A DNA stretch of 64,000 bases, taken from Streptomyces sp. NBC_00237. Its GTDB lineage: Bacteria > Actinomycetota > Actinomycetes > Streptomycetales > Streptomycetaceae. A model generated the notes under the pieces. That model saw nothing but the letters and a program-made list of their open reading frames with translations, made no database searches and had not been told where the DNA came from. Numbering within the stretch: position 1 is the first letter of the stretch; every line of letters begins with the position of its first letter. The position numbers and the translations under genes were made by a program. This document shows positions 32,704 through 41,230 of the stretch, in pieces. The stretch spans positions 372,001 to 436,000 of the forward strand of contig NZ_JAPEMT010000002.1 of the NCBI RefSeq assembly GCF_026342435.1, written 5' to 3'.

Positions 32704-33528
32704 TCACGCCTTGCGGGCCACGCCCACCCAGCCCGGGATCGGTTCGTCGCCCTGGACCGGGACGACCTCGCCCAGTTCCGGTCGCCACTCCGCGGCCAGC
32801 GACACGCCGGGCTCGATCAGCTCGTACCCCTCGAAGAAGCGCGCGACCTCCTCGCGCGTACGCGGCTGGAGGGTCAGGCCGCGCGACTTGTACATGGCCG
32901 CCGCCTTGTCCGCACCCTCCGGGTCGAAGTCGCGGGCCACGTGCGAGAGGACCAGGTAACTGCCGCTCGCCAGCCGGTCCATGAGGCTCCGTACGATCTC
33001 GTACGCCCCGTCCTCGTCGCCCACGAAGTGCAGCAGGGCGACCAGGGAGAGCGCGATCGGCTGGTCGAAGTCGAGGATCTTGCCCGCGTGCTCCAGGATC
33101 GACTCGGGCTCGCGCGCGTCGGCCTGGATGTACTCGGTGATGCCCTCCGGGGTACTGCGCAGGAGGGCCTCGGCGTGGGCGAGGACGATGGGGTCGTAGT
33201 CGCAGTAGACGATGCGGGACTCGGGGGCGGCGGTCTGCGCTATCTGGTGCAGGTTGGGCTCGGTGGGGATGCCGGTCCCGATGTCGAGGAACTGGCGGAT
33301 GCCGTTCTCGGCGAGCCAGCGGGTGGCCCGGTGCATCACCGCCCGGTTGACACGAGCCATCTCACGGCCGCGCGGGTCGATCTGGAGGAGCTGCTTGGCC
33401 ATCTCCTCGTCGACGGGGTAGTTGTCCTTGCCGCCCAGGAACCAGTCGTACATCCGGGCGGGATGCGGCTTGCTGGTGTCGATCTCGATGGAGGGGGAGC
33501 TGCCGGTGGTGCGGTCCTGCCCGGTCAT
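32704..33528 (-). CDS. SAM-dependent methyltransferase (DUF574/Methyltransf_19)
   Basis: A 274-residue protein of a family greatly expanded in actinomycetes. The opening IDTSKPHPARMYDWFLGGKDNYPVDEE is diagnostic. The SAM-binding region is QFLDIGTGIPTEPNLHQIAQ, followed by IVYCDYDPIVLAHAEALL and later SYLVLSHVARD. ATG 33528 is chosen because AGGAG lies upstream; an in-frame ATG at 33585 has no ribosome-binding site. Substrates of these enzymes are largely unknown. It ends close to a strong terminator and lies next to the XRE/DUF397 pair, an arrangement often seen in Streptomyces. Confidence 0.92.
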   Translation of the reverse strand: MTGQDRTTGSSPSIEIDTSKPHPARMYDWFLGGKDNYPVDEEMAKQLLQIDPRGREMARVNRAVMHRATRWLAENGIRQFLDIGTGIPTEPNLHQIAQTAAPESRIVYCDYDPIVLAHAEALLRSTPEGITEYIQADAREPESILEHAGKILDFDQPIALSLVALLHFVGDEDGAYEIVRSLMDRLASGSYLVLSHVARDFDPEGADKAAAMYKSRGLTLQPRTREEVARFFEGYELIEPGVSLAAEWRPELGEVVPVQGDEPIPGWVGVARKA

Positions 33529-33608
33529 GGAGGTCTCCTGGGAGGTCAAGTGGCCTGGGGGTAAGAGGTACTGAGGGGTGCTCATGAGCTGTGTGGTGCC
33601 TCGGGTTC

Positions 33609-33911
33609 TCAGGTGAGAAGGAAGTCTGCCTTACCCGCCTTCGCCCCTTGAATGAAAGCGGCGATCTCGCCGGGGGTGTAGATGAGGGCGGGACCGTCCG
33701 GGTCGGTGGACTGGCGGACGGCCACGCGGCCGTCGGCGAGCTTCATGGTCTCGACGCAGGCGCCGCCGTTGCCGCCGCTCCAGGGCTTGGTCCAGCCGTC
33801 GGCGGGCAGGTCGGCGGCGGGCATGCCGTTGTAGATGCGGCGACCGGGGCGCAGCTCCGGGCGGCGGCCGGCTCGCCGGTCGGGGCGGGGAGTGCGGGGA
33901 ATGTGCGACAT
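33609..33911 (-). CDS. DUF397 protein (AbaA-like)
   Basis: A 100-residue protein whose second half is the DUF397 signature: W-x-KPWSGGNGGACVETMKLADGRVAVRQSTDPDGPALIYTPGEIAAFI. The first 35 residues are Arg/Pro-rich, longer than the usual DUF397 start. It begins 6 bases after the XRE stop, so it is co-transcribed with it. In S. coelicolor, DUF397 proteins of the AbaA type act with WhiJ-like XRE regulators to influence development and antibiotic production. The pair has also been discussed as toxin-antitoxin-like. A regulatory partner role here is inferred from the pairing. Confidence 0.88.
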   Translation of the reverse strand: MSHIPRTPRPDRRAGRRPELRPGRRIYNGMPAADLPADGWTKPWSGGNGGACVETMKLADGRVAVRQSTDPDGPALIYTPGEIAAFIQGAKAGKADFLLT

Positions 33912-33917
33912 GACGGT

Positions 33918-34778
33918 TCAGAGCTCCTTGCGGAAATCCGCGAGGATCTCCTTCGTGCGTGCCGCGGTGGCGGCCTGTGCCGCCATGCGGTCCATGACTT
34001 CGAGGTGGGTGGCCACCTCGGGGCGCGCGTCGAGGTAGACGGCGCCCGTCAGGTACTCGCTGTAGGCCATGTCGGGGAGTTCCGGCACGGCGAAGCGGAA
34101 GAGGATGAAGGGGCCGAACGTGCCCGGGTGCGGGCCACTGCTGAATTCGGCCAGCTGGAGGGTGACGTTGGGTAGTTCCGCGGCTTCGAGGAGCCGGTCG
34201 GCCTGGGCGCGCATCACGTCGGGGCCGCCCGCCATGCGGCGCAGGACCGTTTCGTCCATGATCGCCCACAGGATCGGGGCGTCCGGCCCGGTGAGCAGGG
34301 CCTGCCGCTGCATGCGCAGGGCGACGTACCGCTCGATGTCCTCGGGGCGGGTCTGGCCGACGACTCCGCTGCGCATCACGGCGCGGGCGTAGTCCTCGGT
34401 CTGGAGGAGTCCTGGCACGAAGTGCGGGTCGTAGGTGCGGATGACGGAGGCGGCGCCCTCCAGACTCACGTACATGCTGAACCAGTCGGGCAGGACGGCG
34501 TGGAACCGCTGCCACCAGCCGGGCTGGTTGGCCTCCTGGGTGAGGCGGACGAACGCCTCGCAGTCGGCTTCGTTGCAGCCGTACTCCTTGAGCAGGATCT
34601 GTACGTACGGGATCTTGAGGGCGACCTCGGCGGTCTCCATCCGGCGGACGGTGGCCGGGGCGACGTGCAGCACCTTGGCCGCCTGGTCGCGCGTGAGGCC
34701 CGCGCGCTCGCGCAGGTCCGCAAGGCGTTTGCCGAGCACGACCTGCCCGACGGTCGGGGCGGACCGCGGTTCACTCAT
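33918..34778 (-). CDS. XRE regulator with DUF5753 domain (WhiJ-like)
   Basis: A 286-residue regulator. The N-terminal helix-turn-helix is LADLRERAGLTRDQAAKVLHVAPATVRRMETAEVALK (about 19-55). The remainder is the DUF5753 region: YVSLEGAASVIRTYDPHFVPGLLQTEDYARAVMRSG and PNVTLQLAEFSSGPHPGTFGPFILFRF. It is the first gene of an operon with the DUF397 protein and divergent from an RsbW-like ATPase, the classic whiJ-type neighbourhood. A 21-bp palindrome in the intergenic region is the likely binding site. Confidence 0.92.
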   Translation of the reverse strand: MSEPRSAPTVGQVVLGKRLADLRERAGLTRDQAAKVLHVAPATVRRMETAEVALKIPYVQILLKEYGCNEADCEAFVRLTQEANQPGWWQRFHAVLPDWFSMYVSLEGAASVIRTYDPHFVPGLLQTEDYARAVMRSGVVGQTRPEDIERYVALRMQRQALLTGPDAPILWAIMDETVLRRMAGGPDVMRAQADRLLEAAELPNVTLQLAEFSSGPHPGTFGPFILFRFAVPELPDMAYSEYLTGAVYLDARPEVATHLEVMDRMAAQAATAARTKEILADFRKEL

Positions 34779-34874
34779 GGGAAACCTCCCCGTAACTCAC
34801 CGTCACTAAATGGCGATTGTGCTCTACGTGCTGTTGCGATGCAGTGTGCCATGCACTCTTGATCTACGAAACGA

Positions 34875-34895
34875 CACTCTGGAAATTTCAGAGTG
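34875..34895. promoter_or_regulatory. Candidate WhiJ-like operator (21-bp palindrome)
   Basis: CACTCTG (34875-34881) and CAGAGTG (34889-34895) are perfectly complementary and the AT-rich centre is symmetric at two of three further pairs. A half-site CACTCT also occurs at 34854. It sits between the divergent XRE and ATPase genes, so one regulator could control both. Confidence 0.6.
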
Positions 34896-35019
34896 CCTCT
34901 TGCCAAGTGACGTGAGCAGAGGGAGAGTTGATGTGTGAACTGGTTCACGCGACTGCCGTGCACCGCATCGGGGGAGGCGGTGCACGGCAGTCGCTCCCCC
35001 CATTGGTGAGGATGCGGTC

Positions 35020-35637
35020 GTGGTACGTGGCTCCACGCTCTTTTCCCCGGTCACGGGCCCCATCCAGGGTGCCTGCGTCCGTCGGTTCGGTTTCGCCCTG
35101 CCCGCATGTCCGGAGTCGGTCGCGCGCGCACGGCACTTGACCGCCGACCGGCTGACGGACTGGGGACTGGGAGAGGACGTCGGCTTCGCCGCCTCACTGG
35201 TCGTCTCGGAACTCGTGACCAACGCGGTGATCCACACGGGCAGCGCGCGAGTGCGCTTGGAGCTCGTGGACACCGAGGGCCGGTTGCGGATCGCCGTACG
35301 GGACGAGGGCATCGGCCCCGAGGGCCCCCGGCTGCGACGTACGGCACAGGAGGCGGGAGAGCACGGGCGCGGGCTCGTGCTCGTCGACGGGATGTGCGAC
35401 GCGTGGGGCTCCCAGGAGAACGACCCGGAGTCGGGTCGCACGGTGTGGGCCGAACTTCCGCACGGGTGCGGTGACGTGACCACGGACGTGACCTCAGACG
35501 TGACAGCTGACGTGACTGGTGACGTGGTTGCTGATGACCTTCTGGGCCCCGACGGCCTGCTGGCTGCGGGTGACCCCCTGGGCCCCGAAGGACCGGTGTC
35601 CGCTCCCCCGGCCGTGCAGGGCGGCGCGCTGCGATGA
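35020..35637 (+). CDS. RsbW-like ATP-binding protein
   Basis: A 205-residue protein with a GHKL (HATPase_c_2) domain: N-box VVSELVTNAVIHTG, G1 box VRDEGIGPEG, and G2 region GEHGRGLVLVDGMCDAWG. This is the anti-sigma-factor/serine kinase fold found next to whiJ-like genes. The C-terminal 55 residues are an added tail with five DVTx repeats followed by two LGPxGxLAAGDPLGPEGP-like copies. GTG 35020 follows TGAGGAT. The stop overlaps the next gene by 4 bases. It probably acts in partner switching or by binding the XRE/DUF397 proteins; the target is unknown. Confidence 0.88.
   Translation: MVRGSTLFSPVTGPIQGACVRRFGFALPACPESVARARHLTADRLTDWGLGEDVGFAASLVVSELVTNAVIHTGSARVRLELVDTEGRLRIAVRDEGIGPEGPRLRRTAQEAGEHGRGLVLVDGMCDAWGSQENDPESGRTVWAELPHGCGDVTTDVTSDVTADVTGDVVADDLLGPDGLLAAGDPLGPEGPVSAPPAVQGGALR
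35473..35532 (+). repeat. 12-bp tandem repeat in the ATPase C-terminus
   Basis: Five units beginning GACGTGAC (the last GACGTGGT) each encode Asp-Val-Thr-x or similar. The repeat is in frame and extends the protein beyond the GHKL domain. Confidence 0.9.
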
Positions 35638-36059
35638 GCCACCGCCTCGCCGCCCGGCTCACCCGGGTCCGCAGGACCGGTGCGGGCGGGCCCGCCCGGC
35701 TGCCCCTGCCGCCCTCGCTCGACCACACACCGCTCGGCTGCGACGCGGTGGGGCTGCCCGCCCGGCACGGGCAGCGGCTGCTGCGGCAGTTGCCGCGCCC
35801 CGGGTGCGTGTTCGCCGACGGGTCGGGCGACGCGGAGCTCTGGTGGTGGATCGTTCCGTCCGGTTCCGACCTCGGGCTGCCGTGGCCCGAGCCCGCCCGG
35901 TACGCCTCGGGGGCCTATGTCGCCGCCCCGCGCACCCGGCTGATCCACACCCCGGACGGCCCGGCCCCCTACACCCCGCCGATCCCCCTCTACCTGATGG
36001 TGTGCCATCTCGCGGGGACGGCCCCTGTCTGGGTGAACGGGCTGCCCGCGCTGCCCTGA
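35634..36059 (+). CDS. Hypothetical protein coupled to the RsbW-like ATPase
   Basis: A 141-residue protein I do not recognise beyond being an actinomycete conserved type. It contains no membrane segment. Notable sections are HTPLGCDAVGLPARHGQRLLRQLPRPGCVFADG, AELWWWIVPSGSDLGLPWPEPARY and TPPIPLYLMVCHLAGTAPVW. Its start overlaps the ATPase stop (ATGA), so it is translated with it and likely belongs to the same regulatory set. Confidence 0.75.
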   Translation: MSHRLAARLTRVRRTGAGGPARLPLPPSLDHTPLGCDAVGLPARHGQRLLRQLPRPGCVFADGSGDAELWWWIVPSGSDLGLPWPEPARYASGAYVAAPRTRLIHTPDGPAPYTPPIPLYLMVCHLAGTAPVWVNGLPALP

Positions 36060-36180
36060 CCAACCCTCTCCCGCCCACCTCCCCGGCGCGCACGCGGACG
36101 TCCTGGGCGTACGCGAGGCCGGGGAGACCGCGCTGCGCCGACTCGTCGCCCCCGGCTCCCGTACCGCTCCCGCCGCCGGG

Positions 36181-36837
36181 TTACGCAGGTGGCGCCGAGG
36201 GCCGTACCTGGGACGAGGTGTCCGCACCGGGCGACGCGGCGGCCCGGCTGTCCGGGTGCGCGCCCGGCCGGCCCGCCGACGGGATCTCCGTGATGGAACG
36301 GCCCGCCCAGGACGGGGCGTCCTCGCACAGGCCGGTCAGGCGCTCACGGATGATCTCCGGGAACCCGGTGGCGCGACCCGCCGCCTGGTCGACGTGAAGG
36401 GCGAGGAGTTCGGTGGTCGCCACCGGCCGGGCCTCGGTCGGCAGGGTCGCGGGCGACTCCCCCGACACCTCGGTGTCCACGACGAACAGTTCGTGGGTGA
36501 AGCGCAGCTTCTTCGCGTCGACGCCCAGCACCCGGGTGCGGACGGCCAGGCGAGCGCCCTCGGGCACGTCGTCGAGGTACCGGATGTGCGCCTCGACCGT
36601 GTAGAGGGAGCATCCGGTGGCCTCGCGGTAGCCCGCGTGCAGACCGGTCTCGATCATCATGGCGTCGGTGGCGTACCCGAAGACGAGGACGTAGAAAGCC
36701 TCGCTCAGATGGCCGTTGTAGTCGATCCACTCGGGCCGGACCGTGTGGTGGACGAGGGGCAGGCAGTCGACCACGCCGTCCAGTTCGGTGGTCTCGGTGA
36801 CGTCCTGGCGGTCGCCCACCCGTGCTTCGCCGCTCAC
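36181..36837 (-). CDS. Thioesterase of the carnitine cluster
   Basis: A 218-residue hot-dog-fold acyl-CoA thioesterase. VRPEWIDYNGHLSEAFYVLVFGYATDAMM is the typical 4-hydroxybenzoyl-CoA-thioesterase-like opening, with Asp in the catalytic region, and TVEAHIRYLDDVPEGARLAVRTRVLG follows. In carnitine degradation it would hydrolyse betainyl-CoA to glycine betaine and CoA. GTG 36837 overlaps the stop of the carnitine dehydrogenase gene, so they are coupled; this start is used although the conserved domain begins about 20 residues in. The last 45 residues form a Pro/Ala/Ser tail beyond the normal fold. Confidence 0.85.
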   Translation of the reverse strand: MSGEARVGDRQDVTETTELDGVVDCLPLVHHTVRPEWIDYNGHLSEAFYVLVFGYATDAMMIETGLHAGYREATGCSLYTVEAHIRYLDDVPEGARLAVRTRVLGVDAKKLRFTHELFVVDTEVSGESPATLPTEARPVATTELLALHVDQAAGRATGFPEIIRERLTGLCEDAPSWAGRSITEIPSAGRPGAHPDSRAAASPGADTSSQVRPSAPPA

Positions 36838-37823
36838 TTGGTCTCCCCCTGGGTGCGCTGCTGCGGCAGGCGGCCGGTGGCGCGCAGGACGTCGATGACG
36901 CCCTGGTCGCGTTCGGCGACGAGGTCCGCGACGGTGCGGCCGTCCGCCGCGTCGTCGCATCCGGCGACCACCGCGTCGTACAGCTCCTTGTCGAGTTCGG
37001 GTGCTTCGAGGCGGGTCCACGGGGACTTCAGGGACGGGCCGAAGTGGTCGAGCATGTGGGCCATGCCGCCCTCGCCGCCCGCGAGCGCGAAGGTGAGCAT
37101 GGGGCCCATGAACGCCCAGCGCAGACCGGGCCCTTCGGTGATGGAGTCGTCGATCTCGCGGACGGTGGCCTCGCCGTTGGCGACCATGTGCAGGGCCTCC
37201 CGCCACAGGGCTTCCTGGAGGCGGTTGGCGATGAAGCCGGGGACCTCGCGGTCCATGGTGATGACGGACTTTCCGGCGACCTCGTAGAAGCGTGCGGACC
37301 AGGCGACGGCGCCGGCGCTGGTGCGCTCGCCGCCGACGACCTCGACCAGGGGTATCAGGTACGGCGGGTTGAACGGGTGGCCGACGACGAGGCGGCCGGG
37401 GTCGGTGGCCTCGGTCTGCATGTCGGTCATCGGGTAGCCGGAGGTGGAGGACGCGATGACGACACCGGCGGGGGCGGCGGCGTCGAGCTGCCGGAGCAGG
37501 TCACGCTTCAGTTCGAGCTTCTCGGGCGCGCTCTCCTGGACGAACTGGGCGTCGGCGACGGCCTCTTGGAGCGTCGCGGTGACGGTCAGCCGGTCCGGGG
37601 AAGCACCTTCGGCGAGTCCGAGCTGGACGAGCGCGGGCCAGGCGGCGTCGACCAGACGACGCAGCTTCTCCTCGGCGTCGGGGGCGGGGTCCCAGGCGGT
37701 GACGTCGTAGCCACGGGCCAGGAAGTGGGCGACCCAGCCGCCGCCGATGACTCCGGCGCCGACGCAGGCGACACGGCGCACGTCCTCGGGGGTGCAGGGA
37801 GCGGGGGGTGTGGGGGAGGTCAT
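36834..37823 (-). CDS. L-carnitine dehydrogenase-like 3-hydroxyacyl-CoA dehydrogenase family protein
   Basis: A 329-residue NAD-dependent dehydrogenase. It has the Rossmann motif VACVGAGVIGGGWVAHFLARGYDVTAWDP, the catalytic and substrate regions ASSTSGYPMTDMQ and VVGHPFNPPYLIPLVEVVGGERT, and REVPGFIANRLQEALWREALHMV, then GPGLRWAFMGPMLTF. Members with this context oxidise L-carnitine to 3-dehydrocarnitine. Co-location with a beta-keto acid cleavage enzyme, a thioesterase and a betaine-type transporter strongly supports that role over fatty acid oxidation. It is 73 bases downstream of the cleavage-enzyme gene, in the same direction. Confidence 0.88.
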   Translation of the reverse strand: MTSPTPPAPCTPEDVRRVACVGAGVIGGGWVAHFLARGYDVTAWDPAPDAEEKLRRLVDAAWPALVQLGLAEGASPDRLTVTATLQEAVADAQFVQESAPEKLELKRDLLRQLDAAAPAGVVIASSTSGYPMTDMQTEATDPGRLVVGHPFNPPYLIPLVEVVGGERTSAGAVAWSARFYEVAGKSVITMDREVPGFIANRLQEALWREALHMVANGEATVREIDDSITEGPGLRWAFMGPMLTFALAGGEGGMAHMLDHFGPSLKSPWTRLEAPELDKELYDAVVAGCDDAADGRTVADLVAERDQGVIDVLRATGRLPQQRTQGETK

Positions 37824-37896
37824 GGTGGGGGGAACTCCTCGCGGAATGAGGTGGGGTGAGGGGGCGTCAGACACGCCGCTCGATCGGCGGGGGACG

Positions 37897-38790
37897 TCAG
37901 GCGCGCGGCTTGAGGCCGAGTTTGGCGCGGGCCTCGTCCGGGGTGGCGACCCGGGAGCCGAGCGACTCGGTGATGGTGACGGCGCGCTCGACGAGCTGGG
38001 CGTTGGTGGCCTTGTTGCCCTTGCCGAGGTAGAGGTTGTCCTCCAGGCCGACCCGGACGTGCCCGCCGAGCAGGATGGACTGGGCCACCCACGGCATCTG
38101 CGTCCTGCCGAGCGCGAAGCTCGCGAACTGGGCGCCCTCTGGCAGCATGTTGACCATGGACTGGAGGACGCCGGGGTCGGCGGGCGCGCCCCACGGGATG
38201 CCCATGCAGAGCTGGAAGACGGTGGGGTCGTCGAGCAGGCCCTCGGCCCTGAGCTGCTTGGCGAACCACAGCTGGCCGGTGTCGAAGATCTCCAACTCGG
38301 GCCGTACGCCAAGCTCCTGGATGCGCCGGGCACCGGCGCGCAGCATGTCGGGGGTGGAGACGTACAGGTTGTCGCCGAAGTTCAGCGAGCCGCAGTCGAG
38401 GGTGCAGATGTCGGGGAGCAGCTCCTCGACGTGCGGGAGCCGGTCGAGTCCGCCGACGAGGTCGGTACCGGGCAGCGGGAAGTCCTTCAGCGGCCGGTCC
38501 GGGTCGATCACCAGGTCGCCGCCCATGCCTGCGGTGAGGTTGATGACGACGTCGGTGCCGGTCTCCTTGATCCGCTCGACGACCTCGCGGTAGAGGCGCG
38601 GGTCGCGGGACGGCTCGCCCGTCTCGGGGTCCCGTACGTGGATGTGGACGACGGCGGCCCCTGCCCCGGCCGCCTCAACGGCGGAGGCGGCTATCTGCTC
38701 GGGGGTGACGGGGACGTGCGGGCTCTTGCGGACGGTGTCGCCCGCGCCGGTGAGGGCGCAGGTGATGATGACGTCCTGGTTCACGGTCAT
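37897..38790 (-). CDS. Beta-keto acid cleavage enzyme (dehydrocarnitine cleavage)
   Basis: A 297-residue BKACE (DUF849) enzyme. These zinc enzymes condense a beta-keto acid with acetyl-CoA. With 3-dehydrocarnitine the products are betainyl-CoA and acetoacetate. The zinc-binding HIHVRD (His49, His51) is present, as are [29 protein letters not shown] and [13 protein letters not shown]. The start ATG 38790 has AAGGAG upstream. It is the first structural gene of the leftward catabolic operon, with the XRE-TetR regulator further upstream. Confidence 0.9.
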   Translation of the reverse strand: MTVNQDVIITCALTGAGDTVRKSPHVPVTPEQIAASAVEAAGAGAAVVHIHVRDPETGEPSRDPRLYREVVERIKETGTDVVINLTAGMGGDLVIDPDRPLKDFPLPGTDLVGGLDRLPHVEELLPDICTLDCGSLNFGDNLYVSTPDMLRAGARRIQELGVRPELEIFDTGQLWFAKQLRAEGLLDDPTVFQLCMGIPWGAPADPGVLQSMVNMLPEGAQFASFALGRTQMPWVAQSILLGGHVRVGLEDNLYLGKGNKATNAQLVERAVTITESLGSRVATPDEARAKLGLKPRA

Positions 38791-38810
38791 GCGGATCTCC
38801 TTACGGGGAG

Positions 38811-38925
38811 CGGTGGTTGGGGAAGCGCTGCGCTGGGGAGCGGTGATTCGGGGAGTGCGGCGGAGGGGATCGATCAGGCAGGGAAGGGGGGCCGATCAGG
38901 CGTGCGAGCGGACCGATCAGGCAGG
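38811..38925. repeat. Short direct repeats between the BKACE and regulator genes
   Basis: GGGGAGCGGTG occurs twice (near 38816 and 38836), and CCGATCAGGC or CGATCAGGC occurs three times, at about 38871, 38893 and 38914; the last copy holds the regulator's stop codon. This looks like local duplication of the 3' end of the regulator gene. No other gene is visible here. Confidence 0.6.
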
Positions 38926-39819
38926 GATGAGGGTCGCGGCCACGTGGTCGAGGAGTGCGCCGTGCATGTCCTCGGCGCTGGTCCCGCCGACGGCGCCGGG
39001 CGTCGAGGCGAGCACCTGGCTGGCGAGCCCGTCGATGAGGGCGGTGAGACGGAGCGCCGCGCCCTCGGGGTCGGTGCCGGGCCGGAAGGCGCCCTGGGCG
39101 ACTCCGCGACGTACGACGTCGGCGACGGTGTCCCGCCACTGCCGGTAGTAGTCGACGTGCAGACGGCCCACGGCGGTCGAGCGTGCCGCCTGGGCCCACA
39201 GGTCGACCCAGACGAGCCACTGGCGGCGCTGCTGCTCGCTGTACGGGACCTGGAGCTCGATGAGCTGGTGCAGTTCGTCGGCGGCGTTCTCCGCGTCGGC
39301 GGTGCGGGTCGCCCGGCGTGCCGCGTCCTCGTCCATGCACCAGCGGACGGCCGCTTCGAGGAGGTCGTCCCGGCCGGGGAAGTGGTAGTGGATGGTGGCG
39401 GTGCTGGTGGCGCATGCCTCGGCGATGTCGGCGACCCGTACGGCGTGGAATCCGCGTTCGGCGATGAGCCGGACGGCCTCCCGCACGATCTGGAGGGGCC
39501 GGCCGCCGTCAGGTGCGGCGCTGGTGGTGGCGATGGCGTTGCGGGTGCGTCGTACGGACGGGGCCGCAGGTGCGCGCGAGCCCAGCAGCCACGCCACGTC
39601 CGCCCCGGCCGTGTCGGCGACCCTGGCCAGTTCGGCGGCGGTGAAGCGACGGGTGCCGCCGAGCGAGCGGGACAGTTTCGAGGGGTCCATCACGATCCGC
39701 CGGGCGAACTCCCGCTGGCTGACTCCGGCGACCGCGATGACCTCCCGGACCCTGGCTGCGACGTCGGACGCGGGCTCCGGTACGCCTTCCGGCACCGGGG
39801 CGACTGCTTCGTGCTGCAT
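38917..39819 (-). CDS. XRE-TetR fusion regulator
   Basis: A 300-residue protein with two DNA-binding domains. Residues about 18-80 are an XRE-type helix-turn-helix (VAARVREVIAVAGVSQREFARRIVMDPSKLSRSLGGTRRFTAAELARVADTAG). Residues about 105-160 are a TetR N-terminus (IVREAVRLIAERGFHAVRVADIAEACATSTATIHYHFPGRDDLLEAA), followed by the helical ligand-binding part. This combination is uncommon. It is divergent from the SGNH hydrolase gene and upstream of the carnitine operon, so it probably represses the carnitine genes until carnitine or a derivative binds. Confidence 0.88.
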   Translation of the reverse strand: MQHEAVAPVPEGVPEPASDVAARVREVIAVAGVSQREFARRIVMDPSKLSRSLGGTRRFTAAELARVADTAGADVAWLLGSRAPAAPSVRRTRNAIATTSAAPDGGRPLQIVREAVRLIAERGFHAVRVADIAEACATSTATIHYHFPGRDDLLEAAVRWCMDEDAARRATRTADAENAADELHQLIELQVPYSEQQRRQWLVWVDLWAQAARSTAVGRLHVDYYRQWRDTVADVVRRGVAQGAFRPGTDPEGAALRLTALIDGLASQVLASTPGAVGGTSAEDMHGALLDHVAATLIPA

Positions 39820-39841
39820 GGTCGGCCACCGTACTCACGCA

Positions 39842-39911
39842 TTGAGCAAATCTCAACACACATCCCTGTGAGCATGACGTTGAGATGCTGACTGATGCCT
39901 CAGTCAGGCAT
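39842..39911. promoter_or_regulatory. Candidate operators between the regulator and SGNH genes
   Basis: Two inverted repeats lie in this gap: TTGAG and CTCAA (39843-39856), and ATGCCT and AGGCAT around CAGTC (39895-39911). An ACTGA/TCAGT pair overlaps the second one. Either could be bound by the XRE-TetR protein, which has two possible DNA-binding domains. Confidence 0.45.
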
Positions 39912-39951
39912 TACTCACCGAAGACGGTGCGACTCCGTCGGAAGGACCGAA

Positions 39952-41139
39952 GTGACAGACGCGACAGCCGATCACACGAGCACGCACACGCACACGCAGA
40001 TCTCCCCGGAGAACGGCACCGTGCCCGGCGACCATCCCGCGCTTCGCTTCCGAGGCGCCGTCTCCGTGCAGCGCGGCCCCGGCGGCGCCTGGTTGTCGCC
40101 CTGGCGGGTGCCGTACGAGGAGGCGAGACTGTATCTGCCCGAGGGCGGCATAGGCCGGGCGGCGATGCCCGCCGGAGTGCGACTGACGTTCCGTACCGAC
40201 AGCGGGTCCCTGGCCTGCCGCTACCAGGCCGACCCGGCGCCCCGGCTGACCGGCGTGCAGGAACAGCCCCGGCTCGACGTGGTCGCGGACGGGCGGCCGG
40301 TGGAGACGGTCGAGCTGACGGCCGACGGCCGTGACGCGGAGTTCCGCACGGCACGCCTGCCGGGGCGGATGGTCACGGTGGAGCTGTGGCTGCCGACGTA
40401 CCACCAGTTCCGGCTGCGTTCCCTGGCCCTCGACCCGGGGTCGGCGCTCGGCCCCGACACTGGCGTGCTGCCGCGCTGGGTGCACTACGGAAGCTCCATC
40501 TCCCAGGGGCGCGGCGCCGCGTCCCCGGTCCGCGCCTGGCCCGCGCTGGTCGCCCGCGACGCCGGACTCGACCTGACGTCGCTGGCAATGGGCGCGGCCT
40601 GCTGCCTCCAGCCGATGACCGCACGCCTGATGCGCGACCTGCCCGCCGAACTGCTCACGGCATGCGTGGGAATCAACGTCCAGTCGCTCGGCAGTCACAG
40701 TCCTGGCGCCTTCGACTCCGCGCTCGTCGGCTTCGTCCGTACGGTCCGCGAACGGCACCCCGACACGCCGTTCGTCCTGATGTCGACGATCGTCGCGCCG
40801 GACCGCGAGACGCTGCGCGGGCCGACCGGAATGACCGTCGAGGAGATCCGGGAGCGCACCCGCGACGTCGTCCACCTCCTGCGCTCGCACGGTGATGTGA
40901 AGCTGCGCTACATCAACGGGCTCGACGTCTTCGGGCCGCGCGACGTACCGCTGATGCTGGAGCCGCCGGGCCTGGACCGGCTGCATCCGGGGCCGACCGG
41001 GCACCCGGTGTTCGCCGAACGCTTCCTCGGCGCGCTGCGCAAGGTACTGGGCGACGGTCTCCCGGGCGAAGGCCCCGGCCGGTGGGCGAGACGATCCCCG
41101 CACTCCCCAGCGGCTCCCCAGCACGCGGGCACTCCTTAA
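39952..41139 (+). CDS. SGNH/GDSL hydrolase of the carnitine cluster
   Basis: A 395-residue esterase-type protein. An N-terminal beta domain (about 20-160; PALRFRGAVSVQRGPGGAWLSPWRVP) precedes the SGNH hydrolase domain. The active-site motifs are YGSSISQG (nucleophile Ser182), AMGAAC, GINVQSLGS and DRLHPG (Asp342, His345). There is no clear signal peptide, so it is likely cytoplasmic. In this cluster a good guess is hydrolysis of O-acylcarnitines to carnitine and a fatty acid before oxidation. GTG 39952 has GGAAGGA upstream. The Pro/Arg/Ser-rich C-terminus is poorly conserved. Confidence 0.85.
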   Translation: MTDATADHTSTHTHTQISPENGTVPGDHPALRFRGAVSVQRGPGGAWLSPWRVPYEEARLYLPEGGIGRAAMPAGVRLTFRTDSGSLACRYQADPAPRLTGVQEQPRLDVVADGRPVETVELTADGRDAEFRTARLPGRMVTVELWLPTYHQFRLRSLALDPGSALGPDTGVLPRWVHYGSSISQGRGAASPVRAWPALVARDAGLDLTSLAMGAACCLQPMTARLMRDLPAELLTACVGINVQSLGSHSPGAFDSALVGFVRTVRERHPDTPFVLMSTIVAPDRETLRGPTGMTVEEIRERTRDVVHLLRSHGDVKLRYINGLDVFGPRDVPLMLEPPGLDRLHPGPTGHPVFAERFLGALRKVLGDGLPGEGPGRWARRSPHSPAAPQHAGTP

Positions 41140-41230
41140 CGCGGCCTTCACACAAGGCCCTTGTGCCGCTCCCCCGGTTCGGTCATCGTCCTGATCATGA
41201 CTGAGACGAACGCGCAGGGGACGACCGCTC

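Noticed and set aside
32307..32984. 225-codon plus-strand frame overlapping the small Cys-rich gene and the methyltransferase
   Set aside because: It runs antisense through the methyltransferase and is Arg/Pro-rich; the 100-codon frame with ordered cysteines is the better choice.
36060..36180. Possible small gene between the hypothetical protein and the thioesterase
   Set aside because: No start with a ribosome-binding site and no recognisable sequence; the gap is 121 bases.
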